From the NCBI GenBank assembly GCA_015488885.1, contig WFMW01000048.1, positions 1 to 57,767 of the forward strand: a stretch of DNA of 57,767 nucleotides, written 5' to 3'. Shown here in pieces: positions 37,206 to 46,343 of the stretch. Origin of the DNA: Gammaproteobacteria bacterium. GTDB lineage: Bacteria > Pseudomonadota > Gammaproteobacteria > SZUA-229. The position numbers and the translations under genes are program-made. The notes under the pieces are model-generated. The model ran no database searches. It was given only the letters and a program-made list of their open reading frames with translations, and was not told the DNA's origin. Within the stretch, counting starts at the first letter, position 1; every line of letters begins with the position of its first letter.

Positions 37206-38348
37206 ATGAATAAAATAATATTGCCTGGTGCCACACTTGGTGTGCTTGGTGGTGGCCAGCTTGGCCGAATGTTCTGTACGGCTGCGCGCTCTATGGGGTA
37301 TCGGACACTGGTGCTAGATCCCGATCAGCATAGCCCGGCGGGTCATGTTGCGGATATTCACCTACAGGCTGATTTTCAGGATCAGCATGCACTCGCACGA
37401 ATGGCAGCACAATGTGATGTTATTACCACAGAATTTGAAAATATTCCTGCTGATACGTTGCGTTTTCTTGCCCGTTCAACAAATGTTTTTCCTTCACCTG
37501 AAATACTTGAAATTGCACAAAATCGTCAGGCTGAGAAACAGTTTGCCCTGAAAGCCGGTTTGACACCCGTACCCTATTTTGCTATTGAATCACAAGATGA
37601 TTGTACGCTGGCACAGGCAGCAGTGCCTTTTCCTGCTATTTTAAAAACCACCAGTATGGGCTATGACGGCAAGGGTCAACAACTGGTCAGGCAGGCAGAT
37701 GAGTTAATGATGGCTTTTCAGATCATGGGTAAGCGACCCTGTGTGTTAGAGAAAAAAATCAAATTAAGCAGCGAAATTTCAGTTATTGTTGCCAGAAATG
37801 CAGATGGTGATATGCAATGTTTTCCGGTATCAGAAAATCAGCATATTCAGGGTATTTTGCATACGGGGATTGTACCTGCACGTATTAATGAGAAAATCAG
37901 CGAGCGAGTGAAACAGCAGGCATTCAAGCTCGCGCAGTCGCTCAATTACATTGGTATTCTGGCGGTAGAGTTTTTTGTAGAGAACAATAAGACAGTATAT
38001 TTTAATGAGATGGCACCGCGTCCGCATAATAGTGGGCATTATACAAACGATGCCTGTGTTACCTCGCAGTTTGAGCAGCAGGTAAGAATGATCTGTGGTT
38101 TGCCGCCAGGTGATACACGTCTGCTTTCGCCTGTGGTGATGGTAAATATGCTGGGTGATCTATGGGAGCCGAACTGGTGGCATATTTTGCAGCACGATAA
38201 TATTAAATTACATCTCTATGGTAAAAATGAAGCCAGGCAAGGGCGTAAAATGGGACATTATAATGTACTGGATACAAATATCGAGTCGGCAATAGATACT
38301 GCGCAAACTGTTTTTTCAAAAATTAAAAATGCTATTGTTGATAATTAA
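37206..38348 (+). CDS. purK: N5-carboxyaminoimidazole ribonucleotide synthase
   Basis: A 380-residue ATP-grasp enzyme using AIR, bicarbonate and ATP to make N5-CAIR, the PurE substrate. LGVLGGGQLGRMFC at the N-terminus, TTSMGYDGKGQQ in the ATP-grasp domain and FNEMAPRPHNSGHYT near residue 265 are family signatures. The end overlaps the convergent rhlB gene by 4 bp. Confidence 0.95.
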   Translation: MNKIILPGATLGVLGGGQLGRMFCTAARSMGYRTLVLDPDQHSPAGHVADIHLQADFQDQHALARMAAQCDVITTEFENIPADTLRFLARSTNVFPSPEILEIAQNRQAEKQFALKAGLTPVPYFAIESQDDCTLAQAAVPFPAILKTTSMGYDGKGQQLVRQADELMMAFQIMGKRPCVLEKKIKLSSEISVIVARNADGDMQCFPVSENQHIQGILHTGIVPARINEKISERVKQQAFKLAQSLNYIGILAVEFFVENNKTVYFNEMAPRPHNSGHYTNDACVTSQFEQQVRMICGLPPGDTRLLSPVVMVNMLGDLWEPNWWHILQHDNIKLHLYGKNEARQGRKMGHYNVLDTNIESAIDTAQTVFSKIKNAIVDN

Positions 38349-39640
38349 TTTTGCGTTTTTCTGTTTTTATTGCTTCTGTGACTATGTTGTCGGTTTTGTT
38401 GACGATGAGCCTGGTTCGGTTTATGCCCGGAGCGAGATCGGTGTGGTCTTTTAACGGGCGGTTCTGGTTTGAGTAGTAACTCAGCGGTAACTGGCTGGTT
38501 ATTAATTTTCTGTCCGATATATTCTTCTATATCTACAATATAGTGGGCATAGTCTTCACAGGCAAAACTAATGGCTGTACCACTGGCACCTGCTCGACCG
38601 GTTCGACCAATACGGTGGACATAATCTTCACCGCTTTGAGGCAGGTCAAAATTAAAAACATGGCTGACCTCGGGTATATGTAGCCCACGTGCAGCAACAT
38701 CAGTAGCAACCAGAGTCTGGTATTCACCATCCTGAAAACCCTGTAGCAGGCTTTGGCGTTTTCTCTGTGGGACATCACCGGAAAGTAAAGCAGATTTCTG
38801 GTTGTTGCCTTTTAGCCAGGCTTGCAGATTTTCGGCAGTACGTTTGGTATTAATAAAAATAATACTTCGTGAAGGTTTGAACTTTTTCATTAAACCCAGC
38901 AAGAGTGGTATTTTTTCATTATTGGAGGGGTAATAAATTTGCTGCTTTACTTTATCGGCAGTTTTGTGTTCGGAAATTATTTTTACCTCTTCCGGCGAAT
39001 TCATATGGTCATAGGCCAGCTCTGCGACACGATGAGACAGGGTTGCAGAAAACAGCATGCTCAGACGTTTGTCAGCAGGCGGGCAACCCCGAATCAGATA
39101 GCGAATATCATTAATGAAACCCAGATCAAACATTCTGTCGGCTTCATCCAGAATAAGTACCTGAATGGCTTTAAGGTCAAAAATATGCTGTTTATAATAA
39201 TCAATAATACGGCCTGGTGTACCAATCAGAATATCAATACCAGCAGCAAGTTGCTGACGTTGTTTTTCGTAGCCGGTACCGCCATAAACCAGACCGAATT
39301 TTAAGGGTGTATATTTACCGATAGCAATGCTGTCTTTATGAATCTGAATAGCCAGCTCACGTGTCGGAGCAACAATTAATGTACGTGGCTGATTTTTTTT
39401 GCGTGTGTTGCTGGCGGGGTGGGATAATAAATGCTGGATACAGGCAACCATAAAAGCTGCCGTTTTGCCGGTTCCGGTCTGTGCTTCTCCGGCAACATCT
39501 TTGTCGGCTATAGTGATGGGGATACTCTGTGCCTGAATGGGGGTACAAAATTCAAAACCAATTTCATTTAAACCCTTGAGTAAGTCAGCGTTTAGATTAA
39601 ATTCAGTAAAACGTGTTTGCGTGAGGTGACGGTTGCTCAT
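38345..39640 (-). CDS. rhlB: DEAD-box RNA helicase RhlB
   Basis: A 431-residue RNA helicase, a partner of the RNA degradosome in E. coli. The Q motif FCTPIQAQSIP, Walker A AQTGTGKT, VAPTRELA, DEADRMFDLGF, FSATL and YVHRIGRTGRAG are in family order. The C-terminal tail is basic and low complexity (RPHRSRSGHKPNQAHRQQN), as expected for RNA binding. It faces away from trxA and rho, the same arrangement as rhlB-trxA-rho in E. coli, which supports the call over other DEAD-box paralogues. Confidence 0.93.
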   Translation of the reverse strand: MSNRHLTQTRFTEFNLNADLLKGLNEIGFEFCTPIQAQSIPITIADKDVAGEAQTGTGKTAAFMVACIQHLLSHPASNTRKKNQPRTLIVAPTRELAIQIHKDSIAIGKYTPLKFGLVYGGTGYEKQRQQLAAGIDILIGTPGRIIDYYKQHIFDLKAIQVLILDEADRMFDLGFINDIRYLIRGCPPADKRLSMLFSATLSHRVAELAYDHMNSPEEVKIISEHKTADKVKQQIYYPSNNEKIPLLLGLMKKFKPSRSIIFINTKRTAENLQAWLKGNNQKSALLSGDVPQRKRQSLLQGFQDGEYQTLVATDVAARGLHIPEVSHVFNFDLPQSGEDYVHRIGRTGRAGASGTAISFACEDYAHYIVDIEEYIGQKINNQPVTAELLLKPEPPVKRPHRSRSGHKPNQAHRQQNRQHSHRSNKNRKTQN

Positions 39641-40086
39641 AAAAAAGCCTGATAATAGTAAATGCTGAAGTGGGTGAAATGTGATTTCCTGTTGAATTCG
39701 GCGCGCTTAAGAATCAACAGTTGGCAGATTATGAATAAAACAGCCGGTAAATACAACTTAATACACAGAAAATAGCTGAAATATAAAATAAGGGGGTGTA
39801 CAAAGGTGGAAAATAGTCTAAAATGAACTCATCCCATATTATTCTATTGTTCAGGATTTTATTATCCGGGTTGCGAAATCTTATTCAAAGAATACGTCAG
39901 ACCCGCTATGCCAAACCAGCATAATCTAAAAACATACTTAATCGTATAAACTTAACCATATATTAATCATATATAAACTAAGCCATATATTATCTAAGCC
40001 ATATATTATGATCGCACGCATTTTGATTGCAAGTATGATTGCAAGCGTAATACATTTTTATTCTATTAATAAGTTGAGGTTTGATT
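39641..40086. other. Divergent AT-rich region between rhlB and trxA
   Basis: About 446 bp with no gene. It holds a short tandem repeat: CTAAGCCATATATTAT occurs twice in a row (39978-39993 and 39994-40009), with a diverged third unit at 39951-39967. A further GATTGCAAG pair lies at about 40024-40045. The repeats lie 80-140 bp before trxA and could tune its promoter; nothing else was recognised. Confidence 0.6.
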
Positions 40087-40413
40087 TTGAGTAACGAAAT
40101 TATCTATGTCAGTGATGATTCATTTGAGCAGGAAGTTTTACAGTCTGATATCCCCGTATTAGTTGACTACTGGGCAGAATGGTGTGGCCCCTGCAAGATG
40201 ATAGCACCACTTCTTGAGGATATTGTTGGTGACTATGCCGGTAAGTTGAAAGTGGCTAAATTGAATATTGATGATAACGCTGGCACCCCCCCGAAATATG
40301 GTATTCGTGGTATCCCAACATTAATGTTATTTAAAAACGGTGACGTTGAAGCAACAAAAGTGGGTGCCTTGTCAAAATCACAGTTAACGGCCTTTATTGA
40401 TAGCAATCTGTAA
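40087..40413 (+). CDS. trxA: Thioredoxin
   Basis: A 108-residue thioredoxin with the active site [10 protein letters not shown] at about residues 29-38 and the cis-proline loop RGIPTLMLF. It is a general disulfide reductant in the cytoplasm. The start is a TTG at 40087 with TGAGGT 6 bases upstream; the resulting N-terminus [13 protein letters not shown] lines up with E. coli thioredoxin, while an in-frame TTG at 40081 would add two residues. It lies 417 bp before rho. Confidence 0.96.
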   Translation: MSNEIIYVSDDSFEQEVLQSDIPVLVDYWAEWCGPCKMIAPLLEDIVGDYAGKLKVAKLNIDDNAGTPPKYGIRGIPTLMLFKNGDVEATKVGALSKSQLTAFIDSNL

Positions 40414-40830
40414 ATAAAACATCGGTTAATACCGCATTTCTTTGCTGCAATGATGCTACGTTATTTTCGCTTACAGGCCAGGGAGCTGTATGAAGACGAG
40501 AAGTCAGCTGGAGAATTTCTGGGTTGATCTCGGTCTATGCACGTCATTTATTGATAGCTTCCTGGAATGAACAGGGGGGTCTGGGTGTTGTCACAAAACG
40601 CTAAGGTACCCAGGTTATTTTGCTATGATTCCATCCTCAGACAGAATACCGGTGTGTTGAACATAGGATAGAACACCGTTAATAATTTCATTGACAATAA
40701 TTTTATTGAAATACAATTTTAATCCTGAAATTGTATATATTTTAATCCAGCAGTGATGATGATTTAAAACCCATAATCAACATTTATCGCCTAACTTTCT
40801 ACTTATGCAAAACAAGTCCTGAATCCGCTT
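40414..40830. promoter_or_regulatory. rho leader region with promoter and hairpins
   Basis: This 417-bp gap has a TTGACA at 40691-40696 followed by TACAAT at 40712-40717 (15 bp spacing), a plausible rho promoter. ATACAATTT and AAATTGTAT (40711-40736) form a perfect 9-bp inverted repeat just there. GTGTT/AACAC at 40653-40675 forms another. Rho is known to regulate its own leader in E. coli; whether this is the case here is inference. No gene was seen. Confidence 0.5.
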
Positions 40831-42087
40831 ATGAATCTAACCGAATTAAAACTCAAACCCGTCCCTGAATTAATTGAAATTGCATCTTCAATGAAGCTGG
40901 ATAATGTAACTCGAGGCAAAAAACAGGAAATTATTTTTGCTATTTTAAAAGCACATGCAAAAAAAGGTGAAGATATTTTTGGTGATGGTGTACTGGAAAT
41001 ATTGCAGGATGGCTTCGGTTTTTTAAGGTCAGCCGACGGTTCTTACCTGGCCGGCCCGGATGATATTTATGTATCACCCAGCCAGATTCGTCGATTTAAT
41101 ATGCGTACCGGTGATTCTATTGCAGGAAAGATACGTCCGCCTAAAGATGGTGAACGTTATTTCGCCATGCTTAAAGTTGACAAAATTAACATGGAACCAC
41201 CAGATAATACCCGTCATAAAGTTGCCTTTGAGAATTTAACCCCATTACACCCTGATCAGCGTTTAATAATGGAACGGGGTAATGGTAGCACTGAAGATAT
41301 TACTGCCAGAATTATTGATCTGGTCTCACCGATTGGTAAGGGGCAACGTGGTTTGATTGTATCGCCACCAAAAGCTGGTAAAACCATGATGATGAGTAAT
41401 ATTGCACAGTCTATTGCCGCCAATCATCCCGAATGTTATCTGATTGTGTTATTAATTGATGAGCGCCCGGAAGAAGTCACTGAAATGCAACGTAGTGTAC
41501 GTGGTGAAGTAGTTTCATCAACCTTTGACGAACCGGCCAGTCGGCATGTTCAGGTTGCTGAAATGGTTATCGAAAAAGCAAAACGACTGGCTGAGCATAA
41601 AAAGGATGTGGTCATTTTACTCGATTCTATTACTCGTCTGGCGCGTGCTTACAACACGGTTATTCCATCATCAGGTAAAGTGTTAACTGGCGGTGTGGAT
41701 GCGCATGCCCTGCATCGACCCAAACGCTTCTTTGGTGCGGCGCGTAATATTGAGGAGGGTGGAAGTATTACTATTCTGGCCACAGCACTGGTTGATACCG
41801 GTTCTAAAATGGATGAAGTAATTTATGAAGAATTTAAGGGAACCGGTAATATGGAAGTGCATCTCGACCGCCGTATTACTGAAAAACGTATTTTCCCTGC
41901 AATTAATATCAATCGCTCAGGCACCCGCCGTGAAGAACTGCTGACAAAACCTGATGAATTACAGAAAATGTGGATTCTGCGGCGTTTATTACAACCGATG
42001 GACGAAATCGGTGCCATTGAATTTCTTATGGGTAAGTTGCAGGCAACAAAAACCAATGATGAATTTTTTGATTCCATGAAAGGTTAA
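40831..42087 (+). CDS. rho: Transcription termination factor Rho
   Basis: A 418-residue hexameric RNA helicase ending transcription at rho-dependent sites. The N-terminal helical domain and cold-shock-like RNA-binding domain ([17 protein letters not shown], about 47-65) precede the ATPase: [15 protein letters not shown] (Walker A, about 170-184), [15 protein letters not shown] (Walker B region) and the Q-loop VLTGGVDA. Length matches E. coli (419). It lies downstream of trxA, the standard order. Confidence 0.97.
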   Translation: MNLTELKLKPVPELIEIASSMKLDNVTRGKKQEIIFAILKAHAKKGEDIFGDGVLEILQDGFGFLRSADGSYLAGPDDIYVSPSQIRRFNMRTGDSIAGKIRPPKDGERYFAMLKVDKINMEPPDNTRHKVAFENLTPLHPDQRLIMERGNGSTEDITARIIDLVSPIGKGQRGLIVSPPKAGKTMMMSNIAQSIAANHPECYLIVLLIDERPEEVTEMQRSVRGEVVSSTFDEPASRHVQVAEMVIEKAKRLAEHKKDVVILLDSITRLARAYNTVIPSSGKVLTGGVDAHALHRPKRFFGAARNIEEGGSITILATALVDTGSKMDEVIYEEFKGTGNMEVHLDRRITEKRIFPAININRSGTRREELLTKPDELQKMWILRRLLQPMDEIGAIEFLMGKLQATKTNDEFFDSMKG

Positions 42088-42122
42088 TCAGTTGGTATAT
42101 CCTGCCGCGCAGGTCAGTTATT

Positions 42123-42176
42123 TAAGGATACGCTGAACAAGCCTGATTCTAACCATACTTGTTCAGCGTATCCTTA
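42123..42176. terminator. Long hairpin between rho and purD
   Basis: Nineteen bases at 42123-42141, containing GATACGCTGAACAAG, are exactly complementary to 42158-42176, with a 16-base loop. It lies between the convergent rho and purD genes and probably terminates one or both. The GCTGAACAAG part resembles the ends of the element at 48969-49263, so it may be a related repeat. Confidence 0.65.
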
Positions 42177-42206
42177 TTCTTAAAGAAAATAAGCGGAAAA
42201 AAGGAG

Positions 42207-43514
42207 TCATGCAGCAGGTTCTTTATTCTCAGACAAGTTCCTGGCTATGGCGCGATAACCAATGTCAGTTCGGTAATACATTCTATCCCAGCTTATTTTA
42301 TTAACCAGCTGGTAAGCTTTTTGCTGTGCTTCGGAGATACCATGACCCAGCGCAACGGCACATAAAACCCGGCCACCATTTGTCACTATTCGGCCCATTT
42401 TTTCTATTGTACCTGCGTGAAAAACTTTTGTTGATTCGGTCTCCGTGTTTTCCAGGCCGTTGATACTATCGCCTTTATGATAGTTGCCGGGGTATCCACC
42501 TGCAGCAAGTACCACGCCCAGCGCCGTGCGTTTATCCCATCTTGCTTCAGCTCGGTCGAGTCTACCATCAATGGCATCCAGGCAATGTTGTACCAGGTCA
42601 GATTGTAAGCGCATCATAATTGGCTGGGTTTCCGGGTCACCAAAGCGCACATTAAATTCCAGTACCTTGGGTGTGCCCTGTTTGTCTATCATGACGCCCG
42701 CATACAGAAAGCCAGTGAAGCTGGTGTTTTCCTCTGCCATGCCTTTTACCGTTGGCTCAATCACCCTCTGCATAATCCGCTGGTGCATGGACGGGGTGAC
42801 AACTGGTGCAGGTGAATAAGCCCCCATGCCGCCTGTATTTGGGCCTTTGTCGCCATTATCACGGGCTTTATGGTCCTGTGAACTGGCCATTGGTAGAATG
42901 TTTTTTCCATCTACCATACAGATAAAACTTGCCTCTTCACCATTGAGAAACTCTTCAATTACCACGCGTGCGCCCGCGCGGCCAAATTTATTTTCTGCCA
43001 GCATATCCTTAATCGCAGTCATTGCCTCATTTTCTGATTGTGCAATGATAACGCCTTTACCTGCTGCCAGACCATCGGCTTTAATAACAATGGGTGTGCC
43101 CTGTTGCCGAACATAGGCCAGAGCGGGTTCGATTTCTGTAAAGCTGCTGTAGAAAGCGGTAGGTATATGGTGGCGTGCCAGAAAATCCTTGGCAAAGGTT
43201 TTTGAGCCTTCCAGTTGCGCGGCAGCTTTATCCGGGCCAAATATTTTCAGACCGGCCTGTCTGAATGCATCGACAATGCCATTTACCAGTGGTTGTTCCG
43301 GGCCGACAATAGTGAGGTCAATCTGATTGTTTTGCGCGAATTGTAGCAAAGCAGGGATGTCGTCAGCTTTAATATCAATGTTTTTTAGCTTTGTTTCCTG
43401 TCTGGTACCAGCATTACCTGGCGCGACAAAAACCCGTTTTACCAGTGTGGATAAGGATGTTTTCCAGGCAAGCGCATGTTCACGCCCACCGCTGCCAATA
43501 ATAAGAATTTTCAT
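42207..43514 (-). CDS. purD: Phosphoribosylamine-glycine ligase
   Basis: A 435-residue ATP-grasp enzyme making GAR in purine synthesis. LIIGSGGREHALAWK at the N-terminus, IVIKADGLAAGKGV in the ATP-grasp domain, GPNTGGMGAYSPAP and NVRFGDPETQ are conserved in order. Length is normal. It usually sits with purH; here it stands alone, convergent with rho and divergent from the Crp/Fnr gene. Confidence 0.95.
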   Translation of the reverse strand: MKILIIGSGGREHALAWKTSLSTLVKRVFVAPGNAGTRQETKLKNIDIKADDIPALLQFAQNNQIDLTIVGPEQPLVNGIVDAFRQAGLKIFGPDKAAAQLEGSKTFAKDFLARHHIPTAFYSSFTEIEPALAYVRQQGTPIVIKADGLAAGKGVIIAQSENEAMTAIKDMLAENKFGRAGARVVIEEFLNGEEASFICMVDGKNILPMASSQDHKARDNGDKGPNTGGMGAYSPAPVVTPSMHQRIMQRVIEPTVKGMAEENTSFTGFLYAGVMIDKQGTPKVLEFNVRFGDPETQPIMMRLQSDLVQHCLDAIDGRLDRAEARWDKRTALGVVLAAGGYPGNYHKGDSINGLENTETESTKVFHAGTIEKMGRIVTNGGRVLCAVALGHGISEAQQKAYQLVNKISWDRMYYRTDIGYRAIARNLSENKEPAA

Positions 43515-43721
43515 TTTAGTTTGATGTGGGGTGTAAGATTCCGAGCATCTCTGGATTCAGCTTTAATAGTTTAAGTGCATGCATTTTACATGAAAAAGTT
43601 TTAGCAATATATGGCATTAAATATATGTCATTATTTAACAGATAAATTCCGTATTAGGTGTGCCCCTGAACCAAAAAAACAGATATACTTGCCATTATTT
43701 TTTTTCAATGGATGTTTTATT

Positions 43722-44420
43722 TTGCCAATATCAATACCAGTGGATCACGCATGGCGTGGTAAAGGAAATTGCCTGAATTGCTCATTACGTAGCCAGGCAT
43801 TATTTAGCGGCCTGATTGAAGAAGACTTTAAACAGTTACATCAGCCAATTGACCAGATGGTGATGCAGCCGGGTGACGTGCTTTACAGAAAAAATGATAC
43901 GGGTCGTTTTCTGTTTACGGTACGTAGCGGGTTAATAAAACTGGTAAAATATCTACCTGATGGCAGGCAGCGTATTGTACGCCTGGTCTGTAGCGCAGAG
44001 GTGATGGGGATGGAATTGCTGGCCGAGGAGTCTTACCGACATGAAGCTATCGCCCTGCAGCAGACAGAGCTATGCCGTTATCCTGTTGATGAGATTGACC
44101 GGCTTAGTCTGCATAATCCTGTTTTACACAGGGCGTTAATGGAAGAATGGGAAAAAATGCTGTCTGAAGCCGAGGCCTGGCTAACCCAGCTTTCTACCGG
44201 ACCTGCTAAAAGACGCATGGCAAGTTTATTATTACGTTTAACCGATGGTATTACGTCAGAATGTTATCTGTTTAGTCGTGAGGATATTGGTTCAATTCTC
44301 AGTATAACCACCGAAACGGCCAGTCGGACTATTTCTGAATTCAAACGACAGGGGTTAATCAAAGCACTTGGCCATAATCATTATTATGTCGATACAGTAG
44401 CATTGAAGGCTATTCCCTGA
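43722..44420 (+). CDS. Crp/Fnr-family transcription regulator
   Basis: A 232-residue regulator with an N-terminal cyclic-nucleotide-like domain and a C-terminal winged helix. The recognition helix contains TTETASRTISEFKRQG; its E-x2-SR residues match those FNR uses to read TTGAT-N4-ATCAA. Cysteines align with three of the four FNR cluster ligands: C17 and C20 (GNCLNC) and C118 (TELCRYP); the third ligand (FNR C29) is replaced by Ala26. It is thus FNR-related, but oxygen sensing by a [4Fe-4S] cluster is doubtful. The start is taken as TTG at 43722, where family similarity begins; a longer in-frame reading begins at 43611. It could control the nap-like promoter. Confidence 0.82.
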   Translation: MPISIPVDHAWRGKGNCLNCSLRSQALFSGLIEEDFKQLHQPIDQMVMQPGDVLYRKNDTGRFLFTVRSGLIKLVKYLPDGRQRIVRLVCSAEVMGMELLAEESYRHEAIALQQTELCRYPVDEIDRLSLHNPVLHRALMEEWEKMLSEAEAWLTQLSTGPAKRRMASLLLRLTDGITSECYLFSREDIGSILSITTETASRTISEFKRQGLIKALGHNHYYVDTVALKAIP

Positions 44421-44444
44421 TTGTTTATCGGACTGAATAATGAA

Positions 44445-44456
44445 TGATAATTATCA
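44445..44456. promoter_or_regulatory. Palindromic Fur-box-like site before bolA
   Basis: TGATAATTATCA is a perfect 12-bp palindrome inside an AATGATAATTATCAATT context that resembles the Fur consensus built from NAT repeats. It lies 20 bp before the bolA ATG and next to a TATTAT -10-like element. Iron control of bolA is plausible, since BolA proteins act with iron-sulfur partners, but it is only suggested. Confidence 0.4.
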
Positions 44457-44476
44457 ATTGTGCTATTATCTAAGCT

Positions 44477-44800
44477 ATGGAACCGCTGAATAAATCTATA
44501 CAAACAACTATAACTGAAAAGCTCAATCAGGCGTTTTCACCTGAACATCTCGAGGTGACTAATGAAAGCTATATGCATAATGTGCCTGAAGGATCAGAAT
44601 CACATTTTAAAGTGCTTATCGTTGCTGATGCATTTGCCGGGCAAACATTGATCGCTCGTCATCGCCAGATCAATAAAGTCCTTGACGATGAATTGCATCA
44701 TGGTATTCATGCACTGGCTTTACATGCCATGACTATGGAAGAGTGGTTTGCCAGAGGTTCATCGCCTGATTCCCCGGAATGTATGGGTGGCGGGAAATAA
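44477..44800 (+). CDS. bolA: BolA-family protein
   Basis: A 107-residue BolA protein. The central region [26 protein letters not shown] carries the family's helix-turn-helix-like loop and conserved histidines, and [14 protein letters not shown] is the usual C-terminal helix. BolA proteins work with monothiol glutaredoxins in iron-sulfur trafficking and, in E. coli, also regulate cell-shape genes. It is followed 57 bp on by a DUF350 protein gene, which it may share a transcript with. Confidence 0.9.
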   Translation: MEPLNKSIQTTITEKLNQAFSPEHLEVTNESYMHNVPEGSESHFKVLIVADAFAGQTLIARHRQINKVLDDELHHGIHALALHAMTMEEWFARGSSPDSPECMGGGK

Positions 44801-44857
44801 AACAGTTCAGAAATAAAACAGTTCATTATGTATAACAGTAGATTATTGAGGTAAGCC

Positions 44858-45085
44858 ATGCACGAGATTCCCCCTATTTTGCTTAATTTTATCTATGTTA
44901 TTTTTGGTGGTCTGTTGACATTATTATTTATGAAGCTGGGTTGCAGTATTTTTAACCGCATGGTGTGTTTTAATATTAGCGAAGAGCTGGCAAAAGGTAA
45001 TGTTGCCGTCGGTTTGATGGTGATGGGGTTATTTATTGGTATCGGCGTTGCGTTAGGTTTAGTCATCGGACTGGGGCTTGGTTAG
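44858..45085 (+). CDS. DUF350 small membrane protein
   Basis: A 75-residue protein with two membrane helices (about 8-27 and 48-72) separated by a short loop containing FNISEELAKGNVAVGLM. The loop wording and size match the DUF350 (YjfL-like) family of unknown function. A GAGGTAA-like ribosome site precedes the ATG. It lies between bolA and the transglycosylase gene, 22 bp before the latter. Confidence 0.75.
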   Translation: MHEIPPILLNFIYVIFGGLLTLLFMKLGCSIFNRMVCFNISEELAKGNVAVGLMVMGLFIGIGVALGLVIGLGLG

Positions 45086-45107
45086 GTAGGCACCCGTCTT
45101 TTATCTA

Positions 45108-45710
45108 ATGAAATACATTATCTCACAACGATTAACGATTATAGTTGTACTAACTGTATCTGTGATTGGCACGGCAAGTGCCAATATCTTTAAACAATCC
45201 AGTACGTTTAAACATCATTTATTTAAACATGCACTGCATTCATCGCACTGGACAGATAAGTATGATCATCATTTTAAAAAATACAGTAAGCGTTATTTCG
45301 GGCCTTTTTTTGACTGGCACTGGTTTAAGGCGCAGGCCATCGCAGAATCCGGCTTAAATGATAATGCACAAAGTCAGGTAGGTGCTGTGGGATTAATGCA
45401 GATAATGCCGGCAACTTTTGGTGATCTTGCAAAAACCAATCCGCACTTTGATGCGCTGCGTTCACCGCGCTGGAATATAGCCGCTGGTATTTTTTATGAT
45501 CGAAGCCTGTATCGTAAATTTAACCATAGCAGTAGTCAGGATAAACTGTATAAAACTTTTGCCAGCTATAATGCCGGTTATGGACGTATTCTGAATGCTG
45601 AAAAACGGGTTAAGGTGCCACCAAAACACTGGAAAAAAATCAAGACCTATCTACCAAAGGAAACTCAGAATTATGTTGCAAGAATTCGTGATTTAATGGG
45701 CGGCATGTAG
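45108..45710 (+). CDS. Lytic transglycosylase (SLT/MltF-like)
   Basis: A 200-residue periplasmic muramidase-like enzyme that cleaves peptidoglycan glycan strands with anhydro-end formation. A signal peptide (hydrophobic about 9-24, ending ASA) precedes the SLT domain: catalytic Glu80 in QAIAESGLN, then VGAVGLMQIMPAT (about 92-104) and ASYNAGYGRI near 155. It is small for the family, close to a bare catalytic domain with a His/Lys-rich linker. A strong AT-rich hairpin lies 80 bp downstream. Confidence 0.88.
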   Translation: MKYIISQRLTIIVVLTVSVIGTASANIFKQSSTFKHHLFKHALHSSHWTDKYDHHFKKYSKRYFGPFFDWHWFKAQAIAESGLNDNAQSQVGAVGLMQIMPATFGDLAKTNPHFDALRSPRWNIAAGIFYDRSLYRKFNHSSSQDKLYKTFASYNAGYGRILNAEKRVKVPPKHWKKIKTYLPKETQNYVARIRDLMGGM

Positions 45711-45753
45711 TTCTTTACTGCCAGCCATTATTACAATGGCATCTTAGCATTAC

Positions 45754-45821
45754 AAAACATCTTATATTAATTACTAAAAAACATCTTATATCACAAAAAA
45801 TATTCTTCTTTTTTTTGTGAT
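45754..45821. terminator. Direct repeat and AT-rich hairpin after the transglycosylase gene
   Basis: AAAACATCTTATAT occurs at 45754-45767 and 45778-45791. Directly after, ATCACAAAAAA (45790-45800) and TTTTTTGTGAT (45811-45821) form an 11-bp hairpin with a 10-base loop, followed by no T-run on the plus strand but with T-rich stem. It is a likely transcription end or a small repeat element. Confidence 0.5.
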
Positions 45822-45948
45822 GCAAACAGGTGGTTGAGGTTCTATTTTTAAATCAATTGAGTTTTTTAGTGGACTATTCTGAAGATAAAAATCAATAAAA
45901 GACATAGCGTTTTCTTTATTTAATATAGGGCTGTGCAATGAAATTACC

Positions 45949-46233
45949 ATGAAACCAAAAACGCCTGTTGCCATGCGGCAGCTCATTAACCAGGTACGTG
46001 AGACTTTACCCTTTGATGCGCCAGAGAGTTATCTCTGTACGGATGACTGTAAAGGTTGCTCTCTCAAGTTACTGGAATTTCTGGATGGTGAACTAATAAA
46101 CTGGCAACACCGCCTGGATAATGGTGAAATACCCACATTGGGTGATGTTGAGTACGTGGCAAGGCTGAGTCGTAAGATATTTAAGGTACTTGAGAAGAAC
46201 GGGGTTATCTCGTCAGCTTCGTTCAGGCAATAA
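45949..46233 (+). CDS. Small conserved protein with CxxxCxGC motif
   Basis: A 94-residue protein without signal or membrane helix. Its hallmark is YLCTDDCKGCSLKLLEFLDGEL (cysteines near residues 29, 33 and 36), followed by WQHRLDNGEIPTLGDVEYVARLSRKIFKVLEKNGVI. Similar short proteins occur in other gammaproteobacteria, as far as I recall, without an assigned function. The cysteines could bind metal. It stands between the transglycosylase and the YbhB-like gene. Confidence 0.65.
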   Translation: MKPKTPVAMRQLINQVRETLPFDAPESYLCTDDCKGCSLKLLEFLDGELINWQHRLDNGEIPTLGDVEYVARLSRKIFKVLEKNGVISSASFRQ

Positions 46234-46343
46234 CTGACAGATGGCTATTAAAGCTTATCCGTTTCTATAACAATATGCATTTGATTTATGCATAGAGCTG
46301 GCTTATTCTTGACTTTCCATCCAGCAACGCCAGGTATATATTA

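Noticed and set aside
42159-42365. 68-codon plus-strand open frame at the end of purD
   Set aside because: It begins inside the rho-purD hairpin and runs antisense to purD with no family resemblance.
45786-45986. 66-codon minus-strand open frame
   Set aside because: It is laid over a hairpin and the start of the conserved CxxxCxGC gene; low-complexity AT-rich sequence explains it.
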